Assembly (NCBI GenBank): GCA_902630065.1
Contig: CACOTF010000003.1
Location: 27,501-90,614, forward strand
Source: an uncultured Pelagibacteraceae bacterium
Lineage (GTDB): Bacteria > Pseudomonadota > Alphaproteobacteria > Pelagibacterales > Pelagibacteraceae
Direction of reading: 5' to 3'
DNA: 63,114 bases
Shown: positions 46,566 to 54,825 of the stretch, one piece after another
Layout: the number at the start of each line of letters is the position of its first letter
Numbering within the stretch: the stretch's first letter is position 1
Position numbers and translations under genes: made by a program
Notes under the pieces: generated by a model
Told to the model about the DNA's origin: nothing
Seen by the model: the letters and a program-made list of their open reading frames with translations, nothing else
Database searches by the model: none

Positions 46566-47589
46566 TATTAGATTTCATATCTTCTTTAATCATTATTCTT
46601 ACTAATTCTTTTAAATTAGTTTTAGGTTTCCACTTAAGTAATTTTCTTGCTTTATTAAAGTTGCCTTTTAAATAATTCACTTCAGATGGTCTAAAAAACT
46701 TTTTGTCTATCCTTATCAGACACTTCTTACTTTTATAATCTACTAATTTTTCATTTAATCCTTTTCCCGTCCAATAAGCTTTAATATTAAGTATCTCAAC
46801 ACAAAAATTTATAAACTGTTTTATTGAGTATGATTTTCCTGTCGCAATTACATAATCATCAGGTTTTTTTTGTTGCATCATCTTCCACATTGCTTCAACG
46901 TAATCACCAGCAAATCCCCAATCTCTTTTTGCATATATATTACCGATTGAGATTGGTTTATTGTGTCCATTCATTATTCTAGAAAATCCTTTCGTTATTT
47001 TTCTTGTTATAAATTCTTCGCCTCTCAATGGAGACTCGTGGTTAAATAATATTCCATTTGTTGCAAACATTCCGTAGGCATTTCTGTAATTTTTTGTAAT
47101 TTGATGGGCAAAAACTTTTGAAATAGCATATGGACTTTGAGGATTAAAAATTGATTTTTCGTCTAAAAAATTAGCATTTTTTGTAACTGAATTTCCAAAC
47201 ATTTCTGATGAAGATGCCTGATAAAATTTAATTTTTTTTTTTTTATTTCTTATTACCTCTAAAATATTAAGTGCACCTAAAGCAGTAACTTGAGCTGTTG
47301 TTATGGGGTGAAAAAATGAGCTCTGAACAAAAGACTGAGCTGCCAAATTATAAACTTCATCAATATTATACTTTTCGAAAATTCTTAAAATGTGTGTTAT
47401 TTCACAAATATCCAAATCTTCTTGAATAATTTTATCTTCTATATTTAAAAACTTCAGTCTCCAGCCATTATCTCTAGAATTTCTTCTGTCTGTACCAATT
47501 ACCTTATATTTTTTTTTTAATAAAAAATTTGCTAGATAAGCACCATCTTGTCCTGAAACTCCAGTTATTAATGCAATTTTTTTTTTCAT
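46555..47589 (-). CDS. gmd: GDP-mannose 4,6-dehydratase
   Basis: A 344-residue extended SDR of normal Gmd length. The NADP loop is TGVSGQDGAYLA (9-20). The catalytic SSSEMFG includes E129, and Y154/K158 lie in SPYAISK. The Gmd-specific NHESPLRGEEFITRKI (183-198) binds GDP-sugar. It makes GDP-4-keto-6-deoxy-D-mannose, the precursor of GDP-fucose, GDP-rhamnose or GDP-perosamine. No GDP-fucose synthase (fcl) is seen; an RmlD-like reductase (34650) and two DegT aminotransferases could use the product. No manB or manC lies in this window. Confidence 0.9.
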   Translation of the reverse strand: MKKKIALITGVSGQDGAYLANFLLKKKYKVIGTDRRNSRDNGWRLKFLNIEDKIIQEDLDICEITHILRIFEKYNIDEVYNLAAQSFVQSSFFHPITTAQVTALGALNILEVIRNKKKKIKFYQASSSEMFGNSVTKNANFLDEKSIFNPQSPYAISKVFAHQITKNYRNAYGMFATNGILFNHESPLRGEEFITRKITKGFSRIMNGHNKPISIGNIYAKRDWGFAGDYVEAMWKMMQQKKPDDYVIATGKSYSIKQFINFCVEILNIKAYWTGKGLNEKLVDYKSKKCLIRIDKKFFRPSEVNYLKGNFNKARKLLKWKPKTNLKELVRIMIKEDMKSNNAG

Positions 47590-47645
47590 TAATTATTGTT
47601 TTTTTTGTTTAATTAACATAGATAATTTTAAATGATAATTTAAAT

Positions 47646-47876
47646 ATGATTAAATTAAAATTTATTATTCTGTTAATACTTGTATTTTTCAAGTCTGGTA
47701 CAGCATTTGCATATTTTGGACTGGGTCCGTTGATCCCAATTCTTGGCAGTGTTTTCTGGCTCATTTTTCTATTTTTGTTAGCCTTTCTCGGAATTTTTAT
47801 TAAACCTCTAAAAAATCTATATAATAAACTTAAGAAGAAAAAAATTGATAAAAAAGATAAACAATTACCTGAATAG
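47646..47876 (+). CDS. Small membrane protein of unknown function
   Basis: A 76-residue protein. A signal-like N-terminal hydrophobic stretch (about 5-22, ending GTAFA) is followed by a second helix (about 28-52) and a highly basic tail (KLKKKKIDKKDK). The pattern of two helices with a charged C-terminus suggests a small inner-membrane accessory protein. It overlaps the sulfotransferase gene by 32 bases, so the two are probably co-translated. I do not recognise the family. Confidence 0.6.
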   Translation: MIKLKFIILLILVFFKSGTAFAYFGLGPLIPILGSVFWLIFLFLLAFLGIFIKPLKNLYNKLKKKKIDKKDKQLPE

Positions 47877-48900
47877 TCTACCTTATAACTTATTTTCAAA
47901 AATAAACTTTTTTTACGAAACACTAATTACTCTAGAAGATACATTTTATCAGAAAAACTTTAATGATAAAGAAGTTGTAAATTTTATATATGTTTGTGGC
48001 TATCCTAGAAGTGGTACTACTGTTGTAACTAATTTTCTCAACCAAACTAAAAAATTTAGTTCATATATTTATAGAGACATGCCATTGATTTTATCACCTA
48101 TTTTGTGGAGTAAATTTTCTAGAATTTATTATAGAGGTTTTAAAGAATTTAAAAGAAAACATCAAGACGCTATGAATATCAATCTTGATTACTCTGACAG
48201 TTTCGAAGAAGTAATTTGGAATAATTTTAAGGAAAAAAAAAATTTTTTTGAAATTTACCTGAAAAATATTAAAAAAATTTCTTTTTTGAGACAAAAAAAA
48301 AATTATTTGTCAAAATCTAATCAAAACTTATCAAGAATTGAAACTATAATAAGCAATATACCAAATGCAAAATTTTTAATTATTTTTAGAAATCCTGTTT
48401 CTCAACTAAAGTCTTTATTAAAAGTTAACAAGATATTTTTTAATGAAATTCAAGAAAATAAGTATTTTCTCAAGGAACTAGATTTTTTAGGTCATTATGA
48501 ATTTGGCCCCAATAGAAAATTTATATTTGATAATTTAAAAAATATAAATGATATAAGGAACAATTGGAGTATTGGTAATTATGCGTTAAGTTATTTGCTT
48601 GAGTGGTGTGATGTTTATGAAATGGTTTTAAAGAAATATTCGTACCAAAAAAAAATAAAATTAGTCAATTATGATTCTTTAAAAAATAATGTTGAATATG
48701 AGATTAATGATATTCTTGAATTTTCTGGAATTAGTTTGGATAAAAAAGAACTTGAATATTCCCTTAATATTTTTAACTTTAAATCTGATATTACACAAAA
48801 TAATGTTCTAGATGAAAATGATCTTGAATTAAAAAATAAAATTAATGATGCAAAAGTTATTTATGAAAAATTAATTAATGCAAGCCTAGTTTCCAAATGA
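47845..48900 (+). CDS. Sulfotransferase family protein
   Basis: A 351-residue protein started at TTG 47845. The PAPS 5'-phosphosulfate-binding loop is VCGYPRSGTT (50-59), and the 3'-phosphate-binding segment is FRNPVSQLKSLL (arginine and serine). It uses PAPS to sulfate a sugar or lipid in the cytoplasm. Genes for PAPS synthesis are not in the window. Its stop overlaps galE by 4 bases (ATGA), so both are on one transcript, likely with the small membrane protein before them. Confidence 0.8.
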   Translation: MIKKINNYLNSLPYNLFSKINFFYETLITLEDTFYQKNFNDKEVVNFIYVCGYPRSGTTVVTNFLNQTKKFSSYIYRDMPLILSPILWSKFSRIYYRGFKEFKRKHQDAMNINLDYSDSFEEVIWNNFKEKKNFFEIYLKNIKKISFLRQKKNYLSKSNQNLSRIETIISNIPNAKFLIIFRNPVSQLKSLLKVNKIFFNEIQENKYFLKELDFLGHYEFGPNRKFIFDNLKNINDIRNNWSIGNYALSYLLEWCDVYEMVLKKYSYQKKIKLVNYDSLKNNVEYEINDILEFSGISLDKKELEYSLNIFNFKSDITQNNVLDENDLELKNKINDAKVIYEKLINASLVSK

Positions 48901-49853
48901 AAAAGATTTTGATAACTGGAGGGGCAGGATACATTGGATCTGCTACTGCTCAATATTTTCTAAAAAAAGGCTTTAAAGTTTATATTGTAGACAATTATGC
49001 TACAGGAAAAAATATTATAAAAGATAAATTCTGCTACTACTTGAAGACTAACTATTACAGCAAAGGAACATTTGAATTGATAAGAAAATTTAAGATAAAT
49101 ACAATTATTCATTTGGCAGGATATATTGATAGTAACGAGTCCGTCTATAAACCAGATAAATATTTAAATAATAATTTCTACACATTAAAAAAATTTATTA
49201 TGAAATGTCAAAGTTTGAATGTTAAAAGAATAGTATTTAGTTCATCTGCAGCCGTATATGGAAAACAAAAAAGAAACCTAATTGTTTCTGAAAGGTCTAA
49301 ATTAAAAGCAATATCTCCATACGGAAGATCAAAATTATTAGCAGAAAAATTTCTTATAAAATTAAAAATGCAAGTGATAATACTCAGATACTTTAATGTT
49401 GCAGGCCCATCTTTTGGACTAAAATTCAATCAAACGCACAAAAGTTATAAACATTTATTAAAAACCTTATTAGATATTGAAATAAGCAAAAAGAAAAAAC
49501 ATATTTTTTATATTAACGGCACAAATTACAATACTCCTGATGGTACTTGTGTTAGAGATTATATCCACGTACAAGATATTGCAAAGATAAATTTTTACTC
49601 TTCCCTCTTGAGTTTAAAAAAAAACTTGATCTTTAATTGCGGTTCATCGAATCCATCAAGTGTTAAAAAGGTAGTTTATAAATATTTAAAACTTACAAAA
49701 AAAATTATAAGAGTAAAAATAGGACCTAAAAGAGCTGGCGATCCACCTTATTTAGTAAGTAATAACAAAAAACTATTATCAAAGTATGATATAAAATTAA
49801 AAAGTATAGATAAAATTGTCAGAGATACATTTGCATATGTACACAAAAAATAA
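48897..49853 (+). CDS. galE: UDP-glucose 4-epimerase-like enzyme (GalE family)
   Basis: A 318-residue extended SDR. The loop TGGAGYIGSA (7-16) binds NAD, SSSAAVYG carries the catalytic serine, SPYGRSK the Tyr/Lys pair, and RYFNVAGPSFG followed by DGTCVRDYIHVQD is the GalE signature. It interconverts UDP-glucose and UDP-galactose, or the acetamido forms. It is the last gene of the island on this side; the 5S promoter lies about 125 bases downstream. It is a little shorter than E. coli GalE (338). Confidence 0.85.
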   Translation: MKKILITGGAGYIGSATAQYFLKKGFKVYIVDNYATGKNIIKDKFCYYLKTNYYSKGTFELIRKFKINTIIHLAGYIDSNESVYKPDKYLNNNFYTLKKFIMKCQSLNVKRIVFSSSAAVYGKQKRNLIVSERSKLKAISPYGRSKLLAEKFLIKLKMQVIILRYFNVAGPSFGLKFNQTHKSYKHLLKTLLDIEISKKKKHIFYINGTNYNTPDGTCVRDYIHVQDIAKINFYSSLLSLKKNLIFNCGSSNPSSVKKVVYKYLKLTKKIIRVKIGPKRAGDPPYLVSNNKKLLSKYDIKLKSIDKIVRDTFAYVHKK

Positions 49854-49978
49854 TCCTGAAATTAATAGCAACAATTCAAAAAAAATGTTTACTCTATTAG
49901 TTTTTTTATATCTTAAGTAAGAATATATTTAAATAATCAGACATTAATAAAATGCTTATTTTCTTAGGCTTTTTATAT

Positions 49979-50006
49979 TTGACATTAATTATTTATTAAA
50001 TATACA
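49979..50006 (+). promoter_or_regulatory. Sigma70-type promoter for the solitary 5S rRNA gene
   Basis: TTGACA at 49979-49984, a 16-base spacer, and TATACA at 50001-50006. Transcription would start about 6-8 bases after the -10, at or very near the 5' end of the mature 5S (50012). Both boxes are near consensus even against an AT-rich background. No operator or processing element was recognised in 49854-49978. Confidence 0.65.
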
Positions 50007-50011
50007 TTCGT

Positions 50012-50129
50012 TGCCTGGTGATTATTGCGAAAGGGTAATACCCGATCCCATTCCGAACTCGGAAGTCAAGCCTTTCTGCGCCGATGGTACTTTGTCTTAA
50101 GACATGGAAGAGTAGGACATTGCCAGGCT
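50012..50129 (+). rRNA. rrf: 5S ribosomal RNA, detached from 16S and 23S
   Basis: About 118 bases. Ends pair as TGCCTGG and CCAGGC. The canonical loop B/C region CCCATTCCGAACTCGGAAGT and the later CCGATGGTA and AGAGTAGGAC are present. The nearest upstream 50 kb hold protein genes only, with no 23S in view. It has its own promoter and is followed after 7 bases by an epimerase gene with no terminator between, so precise 5' and 3' ends depend on processing not seen here. Confidence 0.9.
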
Positions 50130-50136
50130 ATATTTC

Positions 50137-51030
50137 ATGAAAAATCTTATCATTGTAACTGGTGGAGCGGGTTTTGTTGGTTCAAATCTTATTCAATTTC
50201 TATTAAAAAAAACTCAGAAATCAATTATAAGTTTAGACAATTATTCCTCTGGAAAAAAAAATAATCATATAAAGGACAAAAGAGTCAAATACTTTAAAGG
50301 TGAAACATCAAAAATAAAACAAAAATTATCTAAATACAAAAACAGAATTCATACAGTATTTCATTTCGGGGAATTTGCTAGAATATTTCAAAGCTTTAAG
50401 CAATTTGATAGATGCTATGATTCTAATACTATAGGTACAAAAGCAGTTTTCAAATTTTGTTTAGAAAATAATATAAAACTAATTTATTCAGCTACCTCAG
50501 CCAGTCTTGGTAATAATGGTAAAGATAAAAATTTATCTCCTTATGCATTTACAAAATCAAAAAATTTAGAATTGTTAGAGAACTTAAAAAAGTGGTTCAA
50601 TTTTAAATTTGAAGTTGTTTATTTCTACAATGTTTATGGACCAAGACAGATTCAAAAAGGTGAAATGGCAACAGTTATAGGAATTTTTGAACATTTATAT
50701 GATAAGAAAAAACCACTTACAGTAGTAAAGCCTGGAAGCCAAACTAGACGGTTTACACATATTTTTGATACTATTAATGTATGCTATGAAGCTTGGAAAA
50801 AGAATAAATGTTCTCATTATAGTATTACACATAAAAAAGCACATTCTATAATTGAAGTTGCCAAAATGTTTAATACTAAGATCAGTTTTTTAAAGTCTAG
50901 ACCCGGGGAAAGATATGCGTCAGCATTAACTAAAATTTCGCAAAATAATCATATTATTAGAAGATACGGTAAAATAAAATTGAAAGATTATATAACTTCG
51001 TTTATTAAGAAAAAAAAAAATGAAAATTAA
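50137..51030 (+). CDS. NAD-dependent epimerase/dehydratase (extended SDR)
   Basis: A 297-residue extended SDR starting 7 bases after the 5S gene. It has the NAD loop TGGAGFVGS (about 8-16), the SATSAS serine strand, catalytic Y/K in SPYAFTK, and YNVYGPRQ followed by RRFTHIFDT, typical of UDP-glucuronate- or GalE-like enzymes. It is the only glycan-type gene on the core side of the 5S and overlaps rpmJ by 11 bases. It could be the last cassette of the island or a resident core gene. Confidence 0.8.
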   Translation: MKNLIIVTGGAGFVGSNLIQFLLKKTQKSIISLDNYSSGKKNNHIKDKRVKYFKGETSKIKQKLSKYKNRIHTVFHFGEFARIFQSFKQFDRCYDSNTIGTKAVFKFCLENNIKLIYSATSASLGNNGKDKNLSPYAFTKSKNLELLENLKKWFNFKFEVVYFYNVYGPRQIQKGEMATVIGIFEHLYDKKKPLTVVKPGSQTRRFTHIFDTINVCYEAWKKNKCSHYSITHKKAHSIIEVAKMFNTKISFLKSRPGERYASALTKISQNNHIIRRYGKIKLKDYITSFIKKKKNEN

Positions 51031-51145
51031 AAGTTCTTTAAAATCTCTAAAAAAAAGAGACCTCAATTCAAAGTTAGTAAGAAGAAGAGGAAGAGTCTAT
51101 ATTATAAATAAAACCAACCCCAAATTTAAAGCAAGACAAAAATAG
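51020..51145 (+). CDS. rpmJ: 50S ribosomal protein L36 (bL36)
   Basis: A 41-residue protein with the [16 protein letters not shown] and NPKFKARQK motifs of bL36. The cysteines that bind zinc in one L36 type are absent, so this is the zinc-free form common in alphaproteobacteria. It overlaps the epimerase gene and lies just before the oxidase subunit IV gene. The ATG at 51020 follows a long A-run with no clear Shine-Dalgarno, so coupling to the upstream gene is likely. Confidence 0.9.
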   Translation: MKIKSSLKSLKKRDLNSKLVRRRGRVYIINKTNPKFKARQK

Positions 51146-51149
51146 TTTT

Positions 51150-51260
51150 ATGGATAACGAAAGCCACAAAAATACGTGGAATAATTTTACAAAATTTGTT
51201 TTATGGGGCTCAATAGCTGTTATTGTTGTCTTAGTGTTAATGGCAATTTTTCTACTATAG
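51150..51260 (+). CDS. aa3-type cytochrome c oxidase subunit IV (bacterial small subunit)
   Basis: A 36-residue single-pass protein: a short polar N-terminus (ESHKNTWNNFTKF) followed by one transmembrane helix (about 16-36). This size, the HxxTWxxF-like start and a position directly before pntAA are features of the COX4_pro_2 subunit of alphaproteobacterial aa3 oxidases, a structural accessory subunit. The gene ends one base before pntAA starts. Too short for certain family assignment by eye, but the context is strong. Confidence 0.75.
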   Translation: MDNESHKNTWNNFTKFVLWGSIAVIVVLVLMAIFLL

Positions 51261-51261
51261 A

Positions 51262-52350
51262 ATGATTATTGGTTCAATTTCAGAAGATTTAAATTTAGAA
51301 AAAAGAGTTGCGATTACTCCAGAAATTATAAAAAAATATAAATCCATTGGTTTAGAAGTTTGCTTAATTAAAGATTATGCTGCGCATTTAGGAATAAGTG
51401 ATGAGAATTTTGAAACTGAGGGAGCAAAAATTTTAAAAAATGAAGAAGAAATAATTTCAAAATCTAAAGTTATTTTACAAATGAATATTTTAAAAGATGA
51501 AAATCTAAAAAAACTTAAAGATAGTCAAATTTTAATTGGAGTTTTAAATTCTTATGTCAATAAAAAAAAATTAATAGAAATGAAAAATAAAAATATAAAT
51601 TGTTTTTCACTAGAATTGCTACCGAGGATTACTAGAGCGCAATCAATGGATATATTATCCTCTCAAGCAAATTTAGCCGGTTATAAAGCTGTAATTGACT
51701 CATTTGCTAATTTTCAAAAAGCAATTCCTATGATGATGACGGCAGCAGGTACTATTTCAGCTGCTAAGGTTTTAGTTGTTGGTGCTGGAGTTGCTGGATT
51801 ACAGGCTATAGCTACAGCAAAAAGAATGGGAGCAATAGTATTTGCAACTGATGTGAGATCAGCTTCAAAAGAACAAGTTGAAAGTTTAGGTGGTAAATTT
51901 TTAAATGTTGAAGGAGAGGAAAACTTAGAAACAAAAGAAGGTTATGCCAAAGAGGCCTCAGAAAATTTTAAAAAAAAACAGGAAGAGTTAATAAAGGAAA
52001 CATTAAAAAAAATTGATATAGTTATTTGTACGGCATTGATACCAGGTAAAAAGGCTCCAATTATTATTAAAAAAGACATGATTGAAGTAATGCCGAGTGG
52101 ATCAATTATTTATGATCTGGCAGCATCGCAAGGTGGAAATTCTGAGTTAACAAAAGTTAATGAAATAGTTATAAATAAGGGAGTTAAGATTATGGGAGAG
52201 TCTAACATTCTAAACAAATTACCAGTTTCAGCTTCTAACCTTTACTCAAAAAATACATTTAATTTTATAAATAATTTATTTGATAAAGAAAAAAAAGATT
52301 TTGACATAAACTTAGAAGATGAAATAATTGAAAAAACATTGGTTAAATAA
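51262..52350 (+). CDS. pntAA: NAD(P) transhydrogenase alpha subunit, domain I
   Basis: A 362-residue soluble NAD(H)-binding domain of the proton-translocating transhydrogenase. The loop RITRAQSMDILSSQ (122-135) includes the hydride-transfer glutamine, and GAGVAGLQA (174-182) binds NAD. As in Rhodospirillum rubrum and other alphaproteobacteria, the alpha chain is split into PntAA and PntAB. The stop overlaps pntAB by 1 base. The enzyme couples the proton gradient to NADPH formation. Confidence 0.95.
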   Translation: MIIGSISEDLNLEKRVAITPEIIKKYKSIGLEVCLIKDYAAHLGISDENFETEGAKILKNEEEIISKSKVILQMNILKDENLKKLKDSQILIGVLNSYVNKKKLIEMKNKNINCFSLELLPRITRAQSMDILSSQANLAGYKAVIDSFANFQKAIPMMMTAAGTISAAKVLVVGAGVAGLQAIATAKRMGAIVFATDVRSASKEQVESLGGKFLNVEGEENLETKEGYAKEASENFKKKQEELIKETLKKIDIVICTALIPGKKAPIIIKKDMIEVMPSGSIIYDLAASQGGNSELTKVNEIVINKGVKIMGESNILNKLPVSASNLYSKNTFNFINNLFDKEKKDFDINLEDEIIEKTLVK

Positions 52351-52652
52351 TGGAAATAGATCCTTTTATATTTAGATTAAGTATATTCATATTATCAATA
52401 TTTGTCGGTTACTACGTTGTGTGGAGCGTGACTCCATCACTACATACTCCTTTGATGTCGGTAACAAATGCAATTTCTTCAGTTATTATTGTTGGTGCAA
52501 TAATTGCAGCTTTGTCAGGTTCTACTCAAAATATATTTGATGTCTCAAATATATTTGGTTTTTTAGCTATCATATTAGCAGCAATTAATATCTTTGGAGG
52601 TTTTCTAGTTACCCAAAGAATGTTGCAAATGTATAAGAAGAAAAAGAAATAG
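52350..52652 (+). CDS. pntAB: NAD(P) transhydrogenase alpha subunit, membrane part
   Basis: A 100-residue membrane protein with about three helices, including TPSLHTPLMSVTNAISS (the conserved 'LHTPLMS' stretch of domain II) and GGFLVTQRML. It forms the first part of the proton channel with PntB. It lies between pntAA and pntB with a 1-base overlap and a 2-base gap. Confidence 0.95.
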   Translation: MEIDPFIFRLSIFILSIFVGYYVVWSVTPSLHTPLMSVTNAISSVIIVGAIIAALSGSTQNIFDVSNIFGFLAIILAAINIFGGFLVTQRMLQMYKKKKK

Positions 52653-52654
52653 TT

Positions 52655-54049
52655 ATGTCAGCCAATCTATCAGCATTATTTTATCTAATTTCAGGAATAT
52701 TGTTTATTTTGGCTCTGAGAGGTCTCTCATCCCCTGAAACTTCAAGACAAGGAAATTATTTTGGTATTTCAGGTATGGCTATAGCTATCATAGTCACTTT
52801 TTTATCAGTCGGCAACTTTGGAGGAGGATTTATATATGTCATTATTTTTCTTTTATTAGGGGGTGCAATAGGAGCGTTTATTGCCTTTAGAATTCCAATG
52901 ACAGCGATGCCCGAACTTGTTGCAGGCTTTCATAGTCTAGTAGGTCTTGCAGCTGTATTTGTCGCTATTGCCGCATTTTTAAAACCAGAAGCATTTAGTT
53001 TAGGTGTAGTTGGAGATATAAAGTTAGCCAGTTTAATAGAAATGTCACTTGGAGCTGCAATAGGTGCAATAACCTTTTCTGGGTCGATTATTGCTTTCTT
53101 AAAGCTTAGAGGCATAATGTCAGGCGCACCAATAGTGTTTAAAGGGCAGCATTTAGTAAACTTATTATTGGGAATAGCAATTTTATTTTTAATTTATTAC
53201 TTATGTACAACTCAATCATCAAACATATTTTGGTCTATCGTTGTATTATCTTTTATAGTAGGTGTATTATTGATAATTCCGATCGGTGGTGCTGACATGC
53301 CTGTTGTCATATCAATGCTAAACTCGTACTCAGGATGGGCTGCTGCTGGAATAGGTTTCACTTTAGAGAATAGTGCTTTAATTATTACTGGTGCTTTAGT
53401 TGGTTCTTCTGGAGCTATTCTTTCATATATTATGTGCAAGGGGATGAATAGATCATTTTTTAACGTAATTCTTGGAGGTTGGGGAGCAAATGAACAAACA
53501 TTAAAAGCACAAGACAAAGAACAAAAACCTGTAAAAAGTGGCAATGCAGATGATGCAGCTTTTTTAATGAAAAATGCTTCTTCTGTAATTATAGTTCCTG
53601 GTTATGGTATGGCTGTGGCTCAAGCTCAGCATGCACTTAGAGAGATGGTAGATGCCCTTAAAAAAAATGGAGTTAAAGTTTCGTATGCAATTCATCCAGT
53701 AGCTGGGAGAATGCCTGGACACATGAACGTTTTATTAGCTGAAGCCAACGTTCCTTACGATGAAGTATTTGAGCTAGAAGAAATAAATAATGATTTTGCA
53801 AATTGCGACGTAGCTTATGTAATTGGTGCAAATGATGTTACAAATCCAGTAGCCAAATCTGATCCACAAAGTCCAATATATGGAATGCCAGTGCTTGATG
53901 TGGAAAAGAGTAAATCAGTTTTATTTGTTAAGAGAAGTTTATCACCAGGTTATGCTGGTATAGATAATGATCTCTTTTATAGAGATAATACTCTCATGCT
54001 GTTCGCTGATGCAAAAAAAATGACAGAAGAAATTGTAAAGAGTTTATAA
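52655..54049 (+). CDS. pntB: NAD(P) transhydrogenase beta subunit
   Basis: A 464-residue protein. About nine helices (to about 275) complete the channel, then the NADP(H)-binding domain III begins with VIIVPGYGMAVAQAQ, followed by HPVAGRMPGHMNVLLAEA and GANDVTNP. Normal family length. It is immediately followed by a transaldolase that starts with TTG one base after the stop. Confidence 0.95.
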   Translation: MSANLSALFYLISGILFILALRGLSSPETSRQGNYFGISGMAIAIIVTFLSVGNFGGGFIYVIIFLLLGGAIGAFIAFRIPMTAMPELVAGFHSLVGLAAVFVAIAAFLKPEAFSLGVVGDIKLASLIEMSLGAAIGAITFSGSIIAFLKLRGIMSGAPIVFKGQHLVNLLLGIAILFLIYYLCTTQSSNIFWSIVVLSFIVGVLLIIPIGGADMPVVISMLNSYSGWAAAGIGFTLENSALIITGALVGSSGAILSYIMCKGMNRSFFNVILGGWGANEQTLKAQDKEQKPVKSGNADDAAFLMKNASSVIIVPGYGMAVAQAQHALREMVDALKKNGVKVSYAIHPVAGRMPGHMNVLLAEANVPYDEVFELEEINNDFANCDVAYVIGANDVTNPVAKSDPQSPIYGMPVLDVEKSKSVLFVKRSLSPGYAGIDNDLFYRDNTLMLFADAKKMTEEIVKSL

Positions 54050-54742
54050 TTGACAAAAATTTTTTGTGATATTGCAGATTTAGACTTAATTAGAAAATTT
54101 AATAAAAAAAAGTTAGTTAAAGGATTTACAACAAATCCCAGTTTAATGAGAAAAGCAGGTGCTAAAAACTATGCAAAATACTCAAAAAAAATACTCAAAA
54201 TAACTAATAAACCTATTTCTTTCGAAGTATTTGCTGATGATACTAGTAATATGATTTTTCAGGGAAGAGAAATAAGCAAATGGGGGAAAAATGTTTACGT
54301 AAAGGTGCCAGTAACAAACTCTAAGGGAAAATTTATGGGTAAGGTGATAAAAGACCTTAATTGTAGAAATATAAAATTAAATATAACAGCTGTATATTCA
54401 TCGAAACAAACAAGCCAAATACTGAAAAATATAAATAAAAAAACTAAAGTTATCATATCAATTTTTGCAGGGAGAATGGCTGACACAGGTATAGACCCGA
54501 TTCCTCAGTTTAAAGAGAGCATTAAAATTTCAAAAAAATATAAAAATGTTGAAATACTATGGGCAAGTACAAGAGAGCCTTATAATTTTATTCAAGCAAA
54601 AAATTTAGGATGCCATCTAATAACGATACCACCTTCTATAATAGAAAAAATTGAAAATTTTGGAAAAAGTTTTAAACAATTAACAATTGATACGGTAAAC
54701 GGTTTTGTAATTGACTCAAGGAAATCGAAATTCAATATTTGA
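54050..54742 (+). CDS. Transaldolase / fructose-6-phosphate aldolase-family protein
   Basis: A 230-residue TIM-barrel aldolase starting at TTG 54050, right after pntB. D7 in CDIAD, TTNPSL (27-32) and the Schiff-base lysine K85 in VYVKVPVT are the family motifs. It could be a short transaldolase of the non-oxidative pentose phosphate pathway, which would complement tkt at 61020, or a fructose-6-phosphate aldolase. Size matches the small TalC type. It converges on tRNA-fMet with a 2-base gap. Confidence 0.85.
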   Translation: MTKIFCDIADLDLIRKFNKKKLVKGFTTNPSLMRKAGAKNYAKYSKKILKITNKPISFEVFADDTSNMIFQGREISKWGKNVYVKVPVTNSKGKFMGKVIKDLNCRNIKLNITAVYSSKQTSQILKNINKKTKVIISIFAGRMADTGIDPIPQFKESIKISKKYKNVEILWASTREPYNFIQAKNLGCHLITIPPSIIEKIENFGKSFKQLTIDTVNGFVIDSRKSKFNI

Positions 54743-54744
54743 AT

Positions 54745-54821
54745 TGGTTGCGGGGGACGGATTTGAACCGCCGACCTCAAGGTTATGAGCCTTGCGAGCT
54801 ACCAGGCTGCTCCACCCCGCG
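54745..54821 (-). tRNA. Initiator tRNA-fMet (CAT)
   Basis: A 77-base tRNA with CCA encoded. The 5' end CGCGGGG pairs with CCCCGC but leaves the first C opposite A, the mark of a bacterial initiator. The anticodon loop is CTCATAA. The anticodon stem is CAAGG/CCTTG, so the three G:C pairs usual next to the loop are only two, with A:U in place of the outermost. It is downstream of rpsU on the minus strand and converges on the transaldolase. Confidence 0.9.
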
Positions 54822-54825
54822 GTAT

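Noticed and set aside
49854..49978. A rho-independent terminator between galE and the 5S promoter
   Set aside because: TAAGAA and TTCTTA could pair, but the stem is short, AT-only and far apart. Too weak to claim.
50025..50264. An open frame of 79 codons overlapping the 5S gene
   Set aside because: It lies across the 5S rRNA and the start of the epimerase in another frame, with an unnatural composition; a chance frame.
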